Origin: Tillus elongatus
Lineage: Eukaryota; Arthropoda; Insecta; Coleoptera; Cleridae
Length of the DNA: 64,000 bases
Direction of reading: 5' to 3'
Assembly (NCBI GenBank): GCA_964006375.1
Contig: OZ023263.1
Coordinates: forward strand, 133,280,454 to 133,344,453
Made by a program: the position numbers and the translations under genes. This document shows positions 48,446-61,864 of this stretch, piece after piece; the first letter of the stretch is position 1, and the number at the start of each line of letters is the position of its first letter. A model generated the notes under the pieces. The model did not search any database and was not told the DNA's origin. It saw only the letters and a list, made by a program, of their open reading frames with translations.

Positions 48446-49384
48446 TGAATATTACCTTCATTTTTGCTTCTGGATTAAATTTTTGTGAAAGTTTTACGCT
48501 GCCATTGCATTTTAGTGCGCAACGCTGCAAGATTGATGCAATTATGCTTTCGCTACATGTCGCTGACACTCTTTTAGACATAACATTCGCATACATTTTT
48601 TTCCTTACTTCAACTTTCTCTTTACTTTCTCTCTTCTTTTCTCTCCCTTCTGCTCATAGGTGTTCCTTGATATTTCTTTCGTTGTGCATTCTCTGGAGAG
48701 AATCGTTGGTGCGTATTACCTATATAAATCTGTCGTACCGATAGTGACCCTGGGCGATGTCTTGCTAAAAATTCCGGGAACATTCATCTAGACCTATCTC
48801 TAATTTCTTCTACTTTTCTCTCGTTTTCTGTTAGTCTTACTGGCTAGCGGTAATGACCCGGCCAAAGAACATAGGCTGTTTTGTTGTGTACGGATGTGGT
48901 CGTCAATATTCGTCCATGATGAATAGCTGCTTCTGTCGGCTCGGGAAGAAAACGTGAACCATGGCATTCGCGCATAAAACATTTATTTTCCTTTAACCCC
49001 TTTCTTTTACTATTCTGTTTACTCTTCTACAAACCTTAATTTGACTAACCCTATCTTGACAATCCTGATTTGTGACAATCACGGACTTGACAATGGCTGA
49101 CTTTTCCTTATATTCCTCCTTAGGTACGTCTGCGTTAAATGAATTTGAGATGTATCTTATGGAATGGATCTGCTCTAGTCATAAATTATGGCGAATTTTC
49201 ATGAAATTTGTGAACCTCAGATTTGGTATCGACCCTATGTTCCTAGTTGAACCCTATTCCAAATAAATCTGGGATATGTCTCTGGGAATTATAGACGTGT
49301 GCTCAAGTCATGAATTGGTTTTTATGGCGAATTTTCATGAAATTTTCGATAGCTCCGAATCTTGACACACCCGATTTTGACACT

Positions 49385-49735
49385 TGATTTAGACCCTTAT
49401 TTTTATTTTTGTGGCGGAACTATCGTTTTTAAAGGTAATCTGTCGCTAGTTTCAGCCACCTATGTTCCGTATTAGTTTGGAAAACGGCTATTGTTAGCGA
49501 TTAAAATTTGTGGATGGGCGGATGCCAACTATTCCGAACAACCCTTTGTTTTTCTTTTGCTTTGACATACCTGATTGTGACACATCTGATGTGTACCTTT
49601 ACTTTATTTTTGTTGGCGAACTGTCGTTTTCGAAAGCAATTTGTCGATGGTTTCAGCCACTTTGTTTTGTGATAGGTTGGTAGGCGACTATCGTTATCGA
49701 TTGAAATTTGTCGATGGGCGAATGCCAGTTGTCCT
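49385..49735 (+). repeat. Tandem duplication with TTTCAGCCAC block
   Basis: Two related segments (about 49405-49540 and 49600-49735) share GTTTCAGCCAC, GGCGACTATCGTTA-like and GAAATTTGTCGATGGGCG-like phrases. Non-coding. Confidence 0.65.
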
Positions 49736-49764
49736 AAACAGTTATTTTTACGTTCTTTTGTCAT

Positions 49765-50025
49765 ATCTACTGCCTGGCCGGCACATAAGGCACCATGATT
49801 ATCTTACAATTAACCATGCTTGAACCTTATGTCTTACCATAGGGTAAGACATAGACCATACAGCCAGCGTCGTCACTTGAGCTTTGACAAACCCGGACTT
49901 GACATATCTACTGTGTGGCCGGCACATAAGTCACTAATATTTTTTCTTACAACTTACCATGCTTCAACCTTATGTGTTCGCTATGGTAAGACATAGACCA
50001 TACAGCCAGCGTCGTCACTTGCTCT
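49765..50025 (+). repeat. Tandem duplication of about 133 bp
   Basis: The unit with CATATCTACTG, GGCCGGCACATAAG and GTAAGACATAGACCATACAG occurs twice, at about 49767-49897 and 49902-50022. Confidence 0.9.
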
Positions 50026-50027
50026 TG

Positions 50028-50110
50028 GACTACCCGGATTTGACTACCCGGATTTGACTATCCAGATTTGACTAACCGCATTTTGACTATTGATTTTGAC
50101 TATCCGGATT
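50028..50110 (+). repeat. Minisatellite GACTACCCGGATTT
   Basis: Five to six degenerate 13-15-bp units (GACTAYCCGGATTT) in tandem. Confidence 0.9.
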
Positions 50111-50474
50111 GGATCTTCGCTTATGTTTCTGCTGAGATATGTCATTAAAATATGAATCTGGCACATGTCCAGCGTAACAATAAATCTGTAGCAACTATTC
50201 ATAAGTTGGTGTGCTTCTGAAATATTTGGGGTTCGAAATATTGTTACTGTGGTTAGCGTTGACAATTACCGAACCATTACCGCTGATTAAGCATGCTTTG
50301 CATATCGGACCTACCGAATCGTTATTATGGCTATAGAATTATCTCTGGAGAACTATCTATTACCTTGCCGTTGATAAGATGGGTTACATCTTATCAAGCT
50401 CCTATCGTATCGTTACTCTTGCTGGCGAGTTATATCTGGCAAGTTATCGATTATCTTACCGTTCTTACCGTTGA

Positions 50475-50690
50475 TGAAGTGTGACTTTGTCAAACCTATC
50501 GTACTGTTATGTTTGTTGGCGAATTATTGCTGACGAATTATCGATTATCTTACCGATAATGAAGTGTGACTGTCAAACCTATCGTACTGTTATGTTTGTT
50601 GGCGAGTTATCGCTGATAAATTATCGACTATCTTATCGTTGATAAAGCGTTACTTTATCAAACCTATCGTATTGTTATGTTTGTTGACGA
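50475..50690 (+). repeat. Tandem repeat of about 80-95 bp, three units
   Basis: The unit contains GTCAAACCTATCGTACTGTT, TTGTTGGCGA, and TTATCGATTATCTTACCG. Copies start near 50485, 50573 and 50655. Confidence 0.88.
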
Positions 50691-51466
50691 GCTATCGTTA
50701 ACGCTTAAGTGGAGAAACCTTTTTGAAGATACTGTTGAAGTGGTTCGGACATGTGAGCGCTGCATCCGAAGATATAGTATTGTAAGTCCTACCTGGCAAA
50801 TTTTCATAAGAAAATCTTCACCCCTTTTTCTTTGTTCTGTGGCTCATGTACTTTCTACTGATGTGGGGTACCCATGTTCTCGATAAATTACCGTTATCTT
50901 CTTGTTTATTTACCAATTGCGAGTTTTCTTTTCCTTCTACGCTATAACTGTCAAACTGCTATTTTTTCTCGATTTGGACACTTAATGTGTATATACACAG
51001 AGTGGGGTCTTTTGGTAGCTTGGACTTTAACTAATGCCTTGCGTCCGACTGACTTGATGCGTTCGATCCACACGATCTCGTCGGGTACTAAGTGGATTTG
51101 GGTGAAGGTTGAATGAATGTTGTGTGGGAGTTCGTCATAAGGTCTGGACCGACGATGACGACTTCATAAAATTTGACTTATCTTGAAGATTTTCGTGAAG
51201 CTGGACGCAATTCTATGTGCAGGAGGTATTCCTTCACACAGCTTTAAAAAACTAGACTCTCTTTTTCTACTCTCTTCTCTTGCTTCGAAATTATTTACCT
51301 CAAAATTTATATAGTACCTTTTGTTTTCGGCGTGACTTTGGATTTTTAATATTTTGGAATTGGACGACCTATTTTCTCGGTTCATCCCTTTAACAACCTG
51401 GACAACTGAACTTCAAGACTTTAGAAAAAAAAGTGCCTTTTATTTTTTTGGCGGGTTGAGATGGTG

Positions 51467-53695
51467 TGTAAAAATTAGCTTTGTTTATTCAGCATCGTTA
51501 CTACGTTGAAGACATGAAGAAGACCCCAAAAAGCTCAAATAATTGCCGGTAACTTTATCTCTGAAAAGCAATTCAAATTTTAGTTTCAAAATGATTTGTT
51601 GAAATTCGCTAATATCTATAACTATCGTAATGCCCGTACTGTGTTCCTTTTATGTACGTTAAAATTCAAATATCGAAAGACGGAATATTTTTATTGAGGA
51701 AAAATGCCGTATTCTTCTGGAAGCTTCTAGATAAGGCGCAGCTGACGTCATCACGGTGTAATAGTCCGGTCGCCAGGCAGTAACCGTTGAGGAACACGAA
51801 CCCAGAATAGGTCGCGGTGCCTTCGCTTCAAAACTATCTTGCGCTCTATCTCCTTCCGGCACATGGAGCTAGAAAAAGATCACCAACGACCGTTGGAGAA
51901 AACGCGCTACAGGTCGGCGGAGATTTGGGCGCGGCACACGCTGGCGTTGAGTCAGTTGGTCTTGGGAAAAGAGACTGTTAACATCGTTGAAACTGTCGGG
52001 GTTTTTATCACCCAAAAAGGGTGTAATATCTTATCTTTTACCGCTAATATCGTTTAACGTAGTTATCGGTGGGTGCTATAAGTGTTTTGATCTCGATTTA
52101 ATTAAATATTAATGGTCCGTTTTGAGGAAAACTTAAGTTACACGGCCAGCCTTTGTTTTCCGCTATAGTGAATGTCTCTAACGCAGTCTCAAGTGCCCTT
52201 TTAAAGTTTCCGATTTCTAAAGCAAATCAGCTTTCAACTTCCGCATACCTCCAGGTACTTTTGACCGTAGAAGTTTCAGTTAAATCACCTGCTGGTGATG
52301 TCATTTCAACAGCTGTAGGTTTAAAGTGTAGCTTTACCTATCCCGTCTAGCAATACAATGGTATGTAACAACTTGTCTGGTTATCACCCATAAAAATGCC
52401 TTTTACCACTTCTTGCCTCCTCTCTGGGGAGAAATTAAGAGCTTATGGTGGGCACTGAAAGGTGAGGTCTACCTGTGTAACACCCGTAACCAACCAACAG
52501 GTGAATGGGGATTATTTAGGTCCCACGCATAATCCAGCTCTGGTGAGTTTTTGAGTTTTATCTGTGTGTGATTTTCAAACTTTCATACGTCATCTAAATT
52601 TTCAAGCATTTTTGTAATATGAACTTTGTTCCAGCGAAATTAAACTAGACTTTTATCAGTGAGATTGTGGCTTAAAAGTAACTGTATTTTGTATCTCTTT
52701 CTAAATATTTCGTCAGTAATATAAATTCAGATATTTCACTCTGTAATTTGAAATTAATCAATGTTTTGTTTACCAACTACATAACCTTAAAATGTTTTAA
52801 CTTTTTCATTTATAATCAGTAAATAGAAATTAGAGTTTGTATTTGTGTGAGCATCTCTCGGCAATTTATTTTTAAAGAATAAGACCCGCCTGGCCAGGAT
52901 AAAATCTAGGAATTCCACCTAAACCTATCTAAAAATTTGAGAACATCAGTAGATTTGATTGAAAGACGATAACCTTAAATTTTAATGTTTATTTTTGTGC
53001 GTGTAATATACAACGTTTAATTTCTTTCCAGTACATATGTAATTTCTTTCTTTTCTTTGTAACATAATATCCACTTTTTATTCTTGTAATATGTAATAGG
53101 TAATTTCTTTGTCATGACATTTATTATTTGATACTTTTTCTTGTGAAACGTAATGCCTATTTTAATTTACCAGAAGTACTGAATTAATTTGCACTCTGAA
53201 CAAGTTATATCAATAAATTTAAATATTTATATTTTTTAATATCTGTTTAATTTAACAATAATTCCTCCCTAAAACCTCTTAACATTGGTGACGACATGAG
53301 TCAATATTCTTTATATGTACTATCTATATCTCGAAGAATTCAGGAAGCATCCCAATAACAGTGTTCTGACCTGAATGTCTCATATATCTAGGACTTCGGG
53401 TAGAACAACTTAAAAGTCGAGTAAGTAGTCAATTATCTTAACATATTCTAACCTTACAAAGTGTTATTTATCCTGTAAATGATACATCTGAGGGATATAT
53501 ACTTTTAGGTTAGGGTTGCTAGGTGATGGTGACCTCAATACCGTCCGGATTTGGATCCAATTGAGGTCAATCACCAAATATCACTCAAGAATAACAACCA
53601 AATAAATACGCTCGGTATTTTATATTCCTTTACTTTGAAATCTCTTGACGGTTACCTGTCATTAAGTGGTAGGGATTTCAATTTCGTTTTAGGAC
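51467..53695 (+). repeat. Long direct repeat, right copy
   Basis: Counterpart of 45514-47709. It has small indels near 53200 relative to the left copy. It ends in TTTTAGGAC like the left copy. Confidence 0.93.
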
Positions 53696-53887
53696 GGTAG
53701 ATATTCGAATGAGCCCAGGTTCAGAGAGTATTTTTATTTCCGTCCTAGCGTCCCCACGAAGAAAACGTTAACGTATTTAGAAGAGATGGTTACAATGAAC
53801 AACATAAATGAAAAGGTCTGCAAAGAATATTTAACTTTAACAAATCTTTCTGCTAAACAAAATATTTTTCAATTCAACATGAGTTTT

Positions 53888-54274
53888 CTGAATAAACCCA
53901 AAACCTCGGTGGTTCAGGGGTAAGAACGTGTGCCTCTGAACCGAAGGGTACTGGGATCAATCCCAGAGTACTCCTTTCACTTTTTCAGTACAAACTGTAA
54001 CATTAAGATCAGCCGAGGTTCTGGCATTGTATTTCAGCAAGTTGAATGTCTACACGTTCTGCCCTTCGGAGGGGGCGTAAAGCCGTCGGTCCCGTGTCCA
54101 TGCGATGTTGGGCATGTTAAAGATCCCTACCCTCCTTACAGAAAGGCTGGGGTACGGCAAAATTTCCAGGATATTGAAGGTGAAACTGTTCCATGGCATC
54201 GGTGATTGGCCATAGTCGCGAAAATAGGCCGACGTTAAAGAAACAAAACACACACACACACTGAATAAACCCAA
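53888..54274 (+). mobile_element. tRNA-derived SINE with 14-bp target duplication, copy 1
   Basis: The element (53902-54260) lies between perfect 14-bp repeats CTGAATAAACCCAA (53888-53901 and 54261-54274). Its head is tRNA-like, with an A-box-like TGGTTCAGGGG and a B-box-like GGGATCAATCCC that would form an internal RNA polymerase III promoter. The body has the phrase CCGTCGGTCCCGTGT and TTAAAGATCCCTACCCTCC. The tail is a (CA)n run, not poly-A. A second copy lies at 57740-58075. It encodes no protein and would depend on a partner LINE. Confidence 0.88.
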
Positions 54275-54377
54275 GGCACGGCAATGGGCAACTCCCTATC
54301 GCCATTTATTGTGGACCTTTTCGTGAGTAGATTTGAAACACACATTGAAAGTGAATAAATATTCCCTAGGAAAATTC

Positions 54378-55653
<1,276 letters not shown>

Positions 55654-55715
<62 letters not shown>
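55654..55715. repeat. (TA)n tract at left end of the TIR element
   Basis: About 30 TA units directly before the inverted terminal sequence. Confidence 0.96.
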
Positions 55716-55719
<4 letters not shown>

Positions 55720-55806
55720 GTCTATGCGGAAGTAGCTGGACATTTCAGCCATAAAAATTGATATGTCCAAAAGGAAGTAGCTGGACCTAACCTCACAGTG
55801 TTGCCG
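55716..55806 (+). repeat. Left inverted terminal region
   Basis: Contains GCGGAAGTAGCTGGAC at 55728 and a second AAGTAGCTGGACC at 55775, then AGTGTTGCCGCAC. It matches the inverse of 63060-63249 at its ends. Confidence 0.8.
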
Positions 55807-56519
55807 CACTTTTTAGTAGGATATATAAAAGTTTTCTGGTTAGTTTTATGTTGTACGCTTAAACAGGTAGCATTACGGTTTTAAGGTCTGCGTGCTAGTA
55901 TACAAAGATGATATGTTTTAATTAAAACATTATTTATTCTCTTTACCTTGACAGTTTTACAGTGAAGCACTTCGTGAATAATAATAAATTAAAAAAGTGA
56001 CTACAAATTATTTTTAAATTATTTGCCTACATAAATTATCACACCGATGTGGTAAAGCAGAAAAATGATAAAAGACAAATTTTGTGTTGTAATTTTTTAC
56101 CAGTTATTTTAAATTAAATAAATTGTGTATAAAAATGTATTTATGACAGTCTTGTCTAAAAACACACGTGTTTTATCTCAAAATGTAATACACTGAGTTC
56201 CTAGAAAACAAAATTATTGTAATTAGTTATCTGGATCTGAATACATTGCATGTGATCTGTTTTCATAATGAAAGTAACATAATTCAAACTCTTAACAAAA
56301 CTATGATGACCAAAGCTTTTGCATAAGTTACATGTGAAACACAATTCTTGTGTTATGGTTTGAATTGAACGTGAGAAATCAGTGAAAATAGTTGTCGTAA
56401 ATAAATAGAAAATGCAGAAAAAGTTGAGAACTCAGGAATTTAGTAGAAGAAAATTTGTACAAAGTAGGCAATTTTGTAAAATGTAATTTAAATAGTCATT
56501 GATGTATTTTTATGTTATT

Positions 56520-56746
56520 TTATTTTAATATAGCTAAAAAGAAATATTTATCATATTGTCTGTCTTTTTTCGTGCTACTAGAAATGTAAGGTTTTAAAGA
56601 CTGGGGACTTCGTTTGTTTAACACTGGACAATTTTCAATCAGAAGTTCACATTCAGCTATCGAGGGGTTGCTTCCGTCCTTTAAATGTCTTATAATGGTC
56701 TCCTTAACTGCTTCTCTTTGAGGAGAACTCCATCTTGGTCGCGCTG
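56520..56746 (-). pseudogene. Terminal-exon-like coding remnant of unknown function
   Basis: The minus strand has a good splice acceptor (TATTGTTTCACAG) followed by an open frame of about 75 codons to a stop at 56520. The segment RPRWSSPQREAVKETIIRHL, later AECELLIENCPVL and SLKPYI, resembles the 'W(S/T)..E..AV..hh..hI...P...EC....p.L..R....hK.yI' C-terminal module I recall from many transposon-related animal proteins. I cannot name the family. No clear upstream exon was found. It may be the only surviving coding piece of the 7.5-kb element. Confidence 0.45.
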
Positions 56747-57739
56747 CTGTGAAACAATAATCATAGAAATTAGCTTTGTACAATGGGTGAAGATTGGAAC
56801 CTGTGATGAGCACTGATAAGTACAATTTGGAGAACCCAATTCATCACAATGCAGTTTTTTGACCCGACGATCGCTAACAAAGTTAGCGTCATTAAGGGGA
56901 TGCAGAAAGACATTATTCCTTTACCTAGAGGAAAACAGTAGCATATTGTTTATGCTAATCTTATAGTAAGAAGTGCAACAGTGATAAAGTGTATACTGCG
57001 GAAGCTACTTTTAACGGGTGTTTCATAATCATTGTTTATTGTTAACTTTAAATACTTGACATTTAAATTTCCGTGCAGGTTAACGAAAATGCAGCAAACA
57101 AAAGGCTTTTCCTTTGCCTAAAGAATAACCATGTTATATGTTATATTTTCTAAATTTCATCGAATTATTGATCTATTGATGTAATTGTTTTAAATTTTTG
57201 ATCATTTTAAATGTTTTACCTTAGAATATAAATTTTTGCAAATTAAATTTTATGCACCCATAAAATCCCATCTAACAGGGGAGGAGTCATCAGACACGAT
57301 AATATGTATTTTATAATACAAAATGCAACGCTGACACTTCCCACACCTTACATTATAGTCTCGGCTCCCATAATGCTTTTTTGTAGGGTGTCTTGGTTCC
57401 GAGATTATAAATATATGTACTTACATTATTTAACTGTTATAGTAGCCTCATAATAAACGTTTAGTTAACGCACATCGTCTAGTGGGCAGTATCCAACCCC
57501 CTTGCTCCGTAATTGCTTAAGAAACCCTTTAAGACAATTCGGATATAAAATGTTTTCTAACCAGAAGGTAATTTGATTAATGAGTACACCAACAAAAACT
57601 TAATTCGAAAATAGGACAAGGTGTATAATGACTGTTGTTTTATAAACTTACGAGATTTACTTTTAGTGTTATAGAGTTATATATTTTAGATTATTGTATC
57701 CAATTGTTGCAAAAGATATTTTAAAATTATTATCAAAAA
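56747..57739. other. No supported gene
   Basis: About 1 kb of AT-rich interior sequence of the TIR region. Upstream exons of the minus-strand remnant would be expected here but none is convincing. Confidence 0.5.
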
Positions 57740-58075
57740 GCCTGAGTGATCCAGTGGTAGGAAAGTATGCCGCTGGATCCAAGGGTACTGGGTTCGATTT
57801 CCAGGGTTCCCCATTCATTTTTTCAGCCCCTACTGTAAAATTATCATTTAGTTGGAGCAGGTTGAATTTTTGCAGGTTCCGATTCACTAAGGAGTCGTGA
57901 AGTCGTTAGTCCCGTGTACCGTACGAGGTTGGGCACGCTGAATATCCCTACCCTCCTTATAGAAAAAAAGGGTTCGGTCAAATTTAAAGGAAAGTGAGTT
58001 GAAATGCTCCCTGTCGTCGGTGATTGACCATAGTCGCAGAAATACGTCGCCGTTTAGGAAAAGACAAAAAAGATA
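57740..58075 (+). mobile_element. tRNA-derived SINE, copy 2
   Basis: Same order as copy 1: head GCCTGAGTGATCCAGTGGTA, B-box-like GGGTTCGATTTCC, then GTCCCGTGTACCGTACG, TATCCCTACCCTCC, CCATAGTCGCAGAAATACG and an A/AAG-rich tail. ATTATCA occurs on both sides (about 57728 and 58080) as a possible target duplication. It is more diverged than copy 1 and nested in the TIR region. Confidence 0.82.
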
Positions 58076-58080
58076 AACAA

Positions 58081-59399
58081 TTATCAGCATTATTACTGCC
58101 ATATTACACAGTTCATGTTGGTAACTTAGAATACATTCAGTTAATCAAATACACCTTTTTCAAATGCGCGAACACGTCAATTAGTGGTTTTTAATCTGTG
58201 ATCTTTCTTTAATAATATGAAGTTGTCCCAAATTTGAGATATGACGTCGATAATTTGTTTAACCGACAATCCTACTGTTTTGTTGGCTATTTCTAAAGTA
58301 CATGTCAAGTTATGCTAAACCACCAAGTTTATATTCCTTCCCACACAAATATACATTATACTATTTTAAAAACAGGAATAAAAAATAGATAATCTAAATC
58401 AATTTTCTTTAATAAATGCTTAGGTTGTTGTCGATTGACTATTTGTTAGTAGTATAAACACAATTGAAATTTGTTTTACACATTTCTGGTTATTTTGGGA
58501 AATTAAGTCAACATTCATTTCTTATTCGTGCTACTAATTCCTTTAGATTTATAATAATTAATAAATAAAAATTTAAAATCTGCTGTTTTTTTTTCAAATT
58601 ATTGTGTAGGTTAAACCTATTTAACAAAAACAAACTAAGGTAGGATTTGAAAAAAATATCGATGAGGTCGTACCTTAAATTTGGCACACACTGTATGATA
58701 TTTATTTTATTTTTGAAAAGACGGCAACATAAAATGTCTGTCGACATGTCTGCGAATTATTGGAAAAAGATATCTGTATCTGATTAACTGAATTTATTCC
58801 ATGTTTTAAACTCGCGCTAGATGTATATAGCTGTCAAAAAATTATACTGGCAGATTTAGGCAAACAATGTACATATTTTTTATTATAAATAAAAAGTCGT
58901 AGGGGTAGAAATTGTAGCATTGGTAAGTAAATAACTTAAAAGCTTTATTTTCTGGAAAGCCGCTGTATTTTAAGATTCACATAGTTGCATTTGCATCATG
59001 TTCGATGCAGCAGAGATAAGACATGTTTGCTGAATATAACTGTGATAAAGTTTGCGTGAAGTTATCCATAAGTTCCAAGCCATAGATTTACACGTAGGGT
59101 CAGCAGAAAGCGGGATGGATCGTCGCGATCACAATATCAGTGAAGCGGATTCAACGTAGTAAATGTATGGCTAGCCATAGATGCCAGCCATATATTGCTA
59201 TATGCTACTACACCTTACCGAAGAAAAAAGAATTTGTCTTAAGTGTTTTGCAATAACATAATAACACTAAACCAATCGTTTATTATTAACATAGTCATAG
59301 AGGAAAACTAAATTTTAGTATGTATTATTTGTTATTTTGGTTATATGTACCCAAATGACAAATATTGGACAATAAAGCCAAGGCCCCAATATAAAAATA
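58081..59399. other. No gene seen
   Basis: AT-rich interior of the TIR region without supported genes. A 79-codon minus frame (58508-58747) has no recognised domain. Confidence 0.5.
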
Positions 59400-61110
59400 G
59401 ACACAAAAACAAGTTACGAAAGACCTAGTGTATAGCAACCTAAGCAAATTATTTTTTGTCACACTCTGGAAAATAAAAGAAAATCATTTGAACATCGAGA
59501 TACTTATTACTAAGTTTTTTCAAATATGACTTATTTTTTGATATTTACAGTTAATGTGCAAAATCATAAAACCGCAAAACTATTACCAAGGCCCTAATGT
59601 ATAATAACTCATGCAAATTATTTTTTGTCACTTTTTGCAAAAGTGAAAAAATACATATGAAGATCGAAATAGCTATTACCACGTTTATTTTTTCGCATTT
59701 GCAGTAGATGTGCCAAAATCACAAAAACGAAGATCGGGATAGCAATTAAGACGTTTCCGAAATATGAATTAATTTTTGATATTTGCAGTAGATGTGCCAA
59801 AATCATATAAACACAAAATGACTACCAAGGCCCTAGTGTATAATAAGATTGCAAATTATATTTTGTCACCCTTTGCAAAAGTGAGAGAAATTCATATGAA
59901 GATCGGGATAACTATTAAGAAGTTTCGGTAATATGAATTATTTTTTGATATTTGCAGTAGATGAGCCAAAATGATAAAAACCAAAAATGATTACCAAGGC
60001 CCTAGTGTATAATAAGATATGCAAATTATTTTTTGTCACCTTTTGCAAAAGCGAAAGAAATGCATAAGAATATCGGGATAGCAATTAAGACGTTTCCGAA
60101 ATATGTATTATTTTTTGATATTTGCAGTAGAGGTGTCAAAAACATAAAAACAAAAAATGATTACCAAGGCCCTAGTGTATAATGAGATAAGCAAATTATT
60201 TTTGTCACCCTTTGCAAAAGTGAGAAAAATGCATATGAAAATCGGGATAGCAATTAAGACGTTTTCCAAATATGTATTATTTTTTCGCATTGGCAGTTAA
60301 TGTGCCAAAATCATAAAAACAAAAAATTATTACTAAGGCCCTTATGTATGAAAAACCATGCAAATTATTTTTGTCGCCTTTTGCAAAAGTAGAAATAAGC
60401 ATAAGAAATTCCAGATAGCAATTAAAACGTTTTCGAAATATGTCATATTTTTTGATATTTGCAGTAAATGTGCCAAAATCATAAAAACACAAAATGATTA
60501 CCAAGGTGCTAGTGTATAATAAAAGATGCAAACTATTTTTTGTCACCTTTTCCAAAAGTGAGAAAAATGCATATGAAAATCGGGATAGCAATTAAGACGT
60601 TTCCGAAATATGAATTATTTTTTGATATTTGCAGTAGATGTGCCAAAATTATAAAAACAAAAAATGATTACCATGGCGCTAGTGTATAATAAGCTATGCA
60701 AATTATTTTATGTCGCCCTTTGCAAAAGTGAGAAAAATGCATATGAAAATCGGGATAGCAATTACGACGTTTTCCAAATATGTATTATTTTTTCGCATTT
60801 GCAGTTAATCTGCCAAATTCATAGAAACAAAAAATATCACTAAGGGCCTGACGCATAAAAGCTCATGCAAATAATTTTCTGTCACCCTTTGGAAATATAA
60901 AAAAATGCATTTGAACACCGGGATAGTTACTACCACGTTTTTCATTTCAACATTAATGATTCTGTGATACTTACTGTTAATGTGGTAAAATCACAAAACA
61001 AAAAATCATTACCAAGGCCCTATTATGTAATACTACACCAAATTTATTTTTTGTCACCCTTTGCAAAAGTAAGAAAAAAAAACGAATTTAAACATCGGGA
61101 TAGCAGTTAA
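59400..61110 (+). repeat. 170-bp satellite array, forward, about 10 units
   Basis: The phrase ACCAAGGCCCTAGTGTATAA or a variant recurs at about 59417, 59588, 59824, 59992, 60162, 60336, 60499, 60669, 60838 and 61011. The period is mostly 163-174 bp, with one longer unit. Each unit also has GCAAATTATTTTTTGTCAC, ATCGGGATAGCAATTAAGAC and TTTGCAGTAGATGTGCC. Short open frames here are by-products of the period. Confidence 0.95.
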
Positions 61111-61864
61111 GAGGTTTTCCAAGAATGTATTTTTTTCTCAGTCATTGTGCCACATGAAAGGAACGGGAAACCACCTTATTTTAACCTATCGTTGCGACTA
61201 CTAAGCGACTTTGCCTTCAGTCAGTGAGTGAGTGATACAGATTATTTTTATTATGTTTTGGAAAAATGATGAATTTAAATAAATTTAATAAACATGTTGT
61301 GTATACAAAGAAACTACCCCAATCTCGTTATACGAATATATTTATTATAAAAATTTGCTATAAATTAGGTTTAAAGTGCAACTTATTTTTAGTGGCATAA
61401 ATCTTGGTTACATAGAATGAGAAGACTGTTTCTTATGCTGTACTGCATACTTGAACAATGCAACATAAAAATTATGAGAATATAATTAATGTTAATCACT
61501 CTAGTATAGCAGTTAGTGGCTGGTCATATTCAAATATTAAACCTAGCATTTTTTCTCAAATATTATGTATTTGTATATAAAAGCGTCGCATAGATAAAGA
61601 ACGTTTGGGCTTTGATATACCGCTTTTACGACGTTGATCCCAGAAAGTTTTACAGCTCTGTTTCTGTACCCTCCTTTTGTAAATTTCATAGCTTTTACCT
61701 GACCTGTCAAACATATGTTTAGAAAAAATTGAAAAGTAACTGTAGCACAGCATAATCAATCAATTATTATGTTGTGACTGTATATTAGATTTTAGCGCGT
61801 TAAAAAATCTGCAACTTGAAAAATAGGAATAGAATCATATTCAATTAATTCTAAAACTGTCCGA
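61111..61864. other. Spacer between the opposed arrays
   Basis: About 750 bp without the 170-bp repeat, containing AAGCGACTTTGCCTTCAGTC-type unique sequence. No gene is supported. Confidence 0.6.

Larger units (their letters stand above)
45514..53695 (+). mobile_element. Large-LTR, mostly non-coding retroelement (LARD-like)
   Basis: Two direct repeats of about 2.2 kb (45514-47709 and 51467-53695) start TGTAA and flank 3.76 kb. The left repeat is followed directly by TGGCATCCTGCTGG, a TGG-type primer-binding-site candidate. The right is preceded by a purine-rich GGCGGGTTGAGATGG. The core has one retroviral-protease-like remnant and otherwise minisatellites. Clear TG...CA ends and a target duplication were not found, so a segmental duplication is an alternative. 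Confidence 0.62.
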
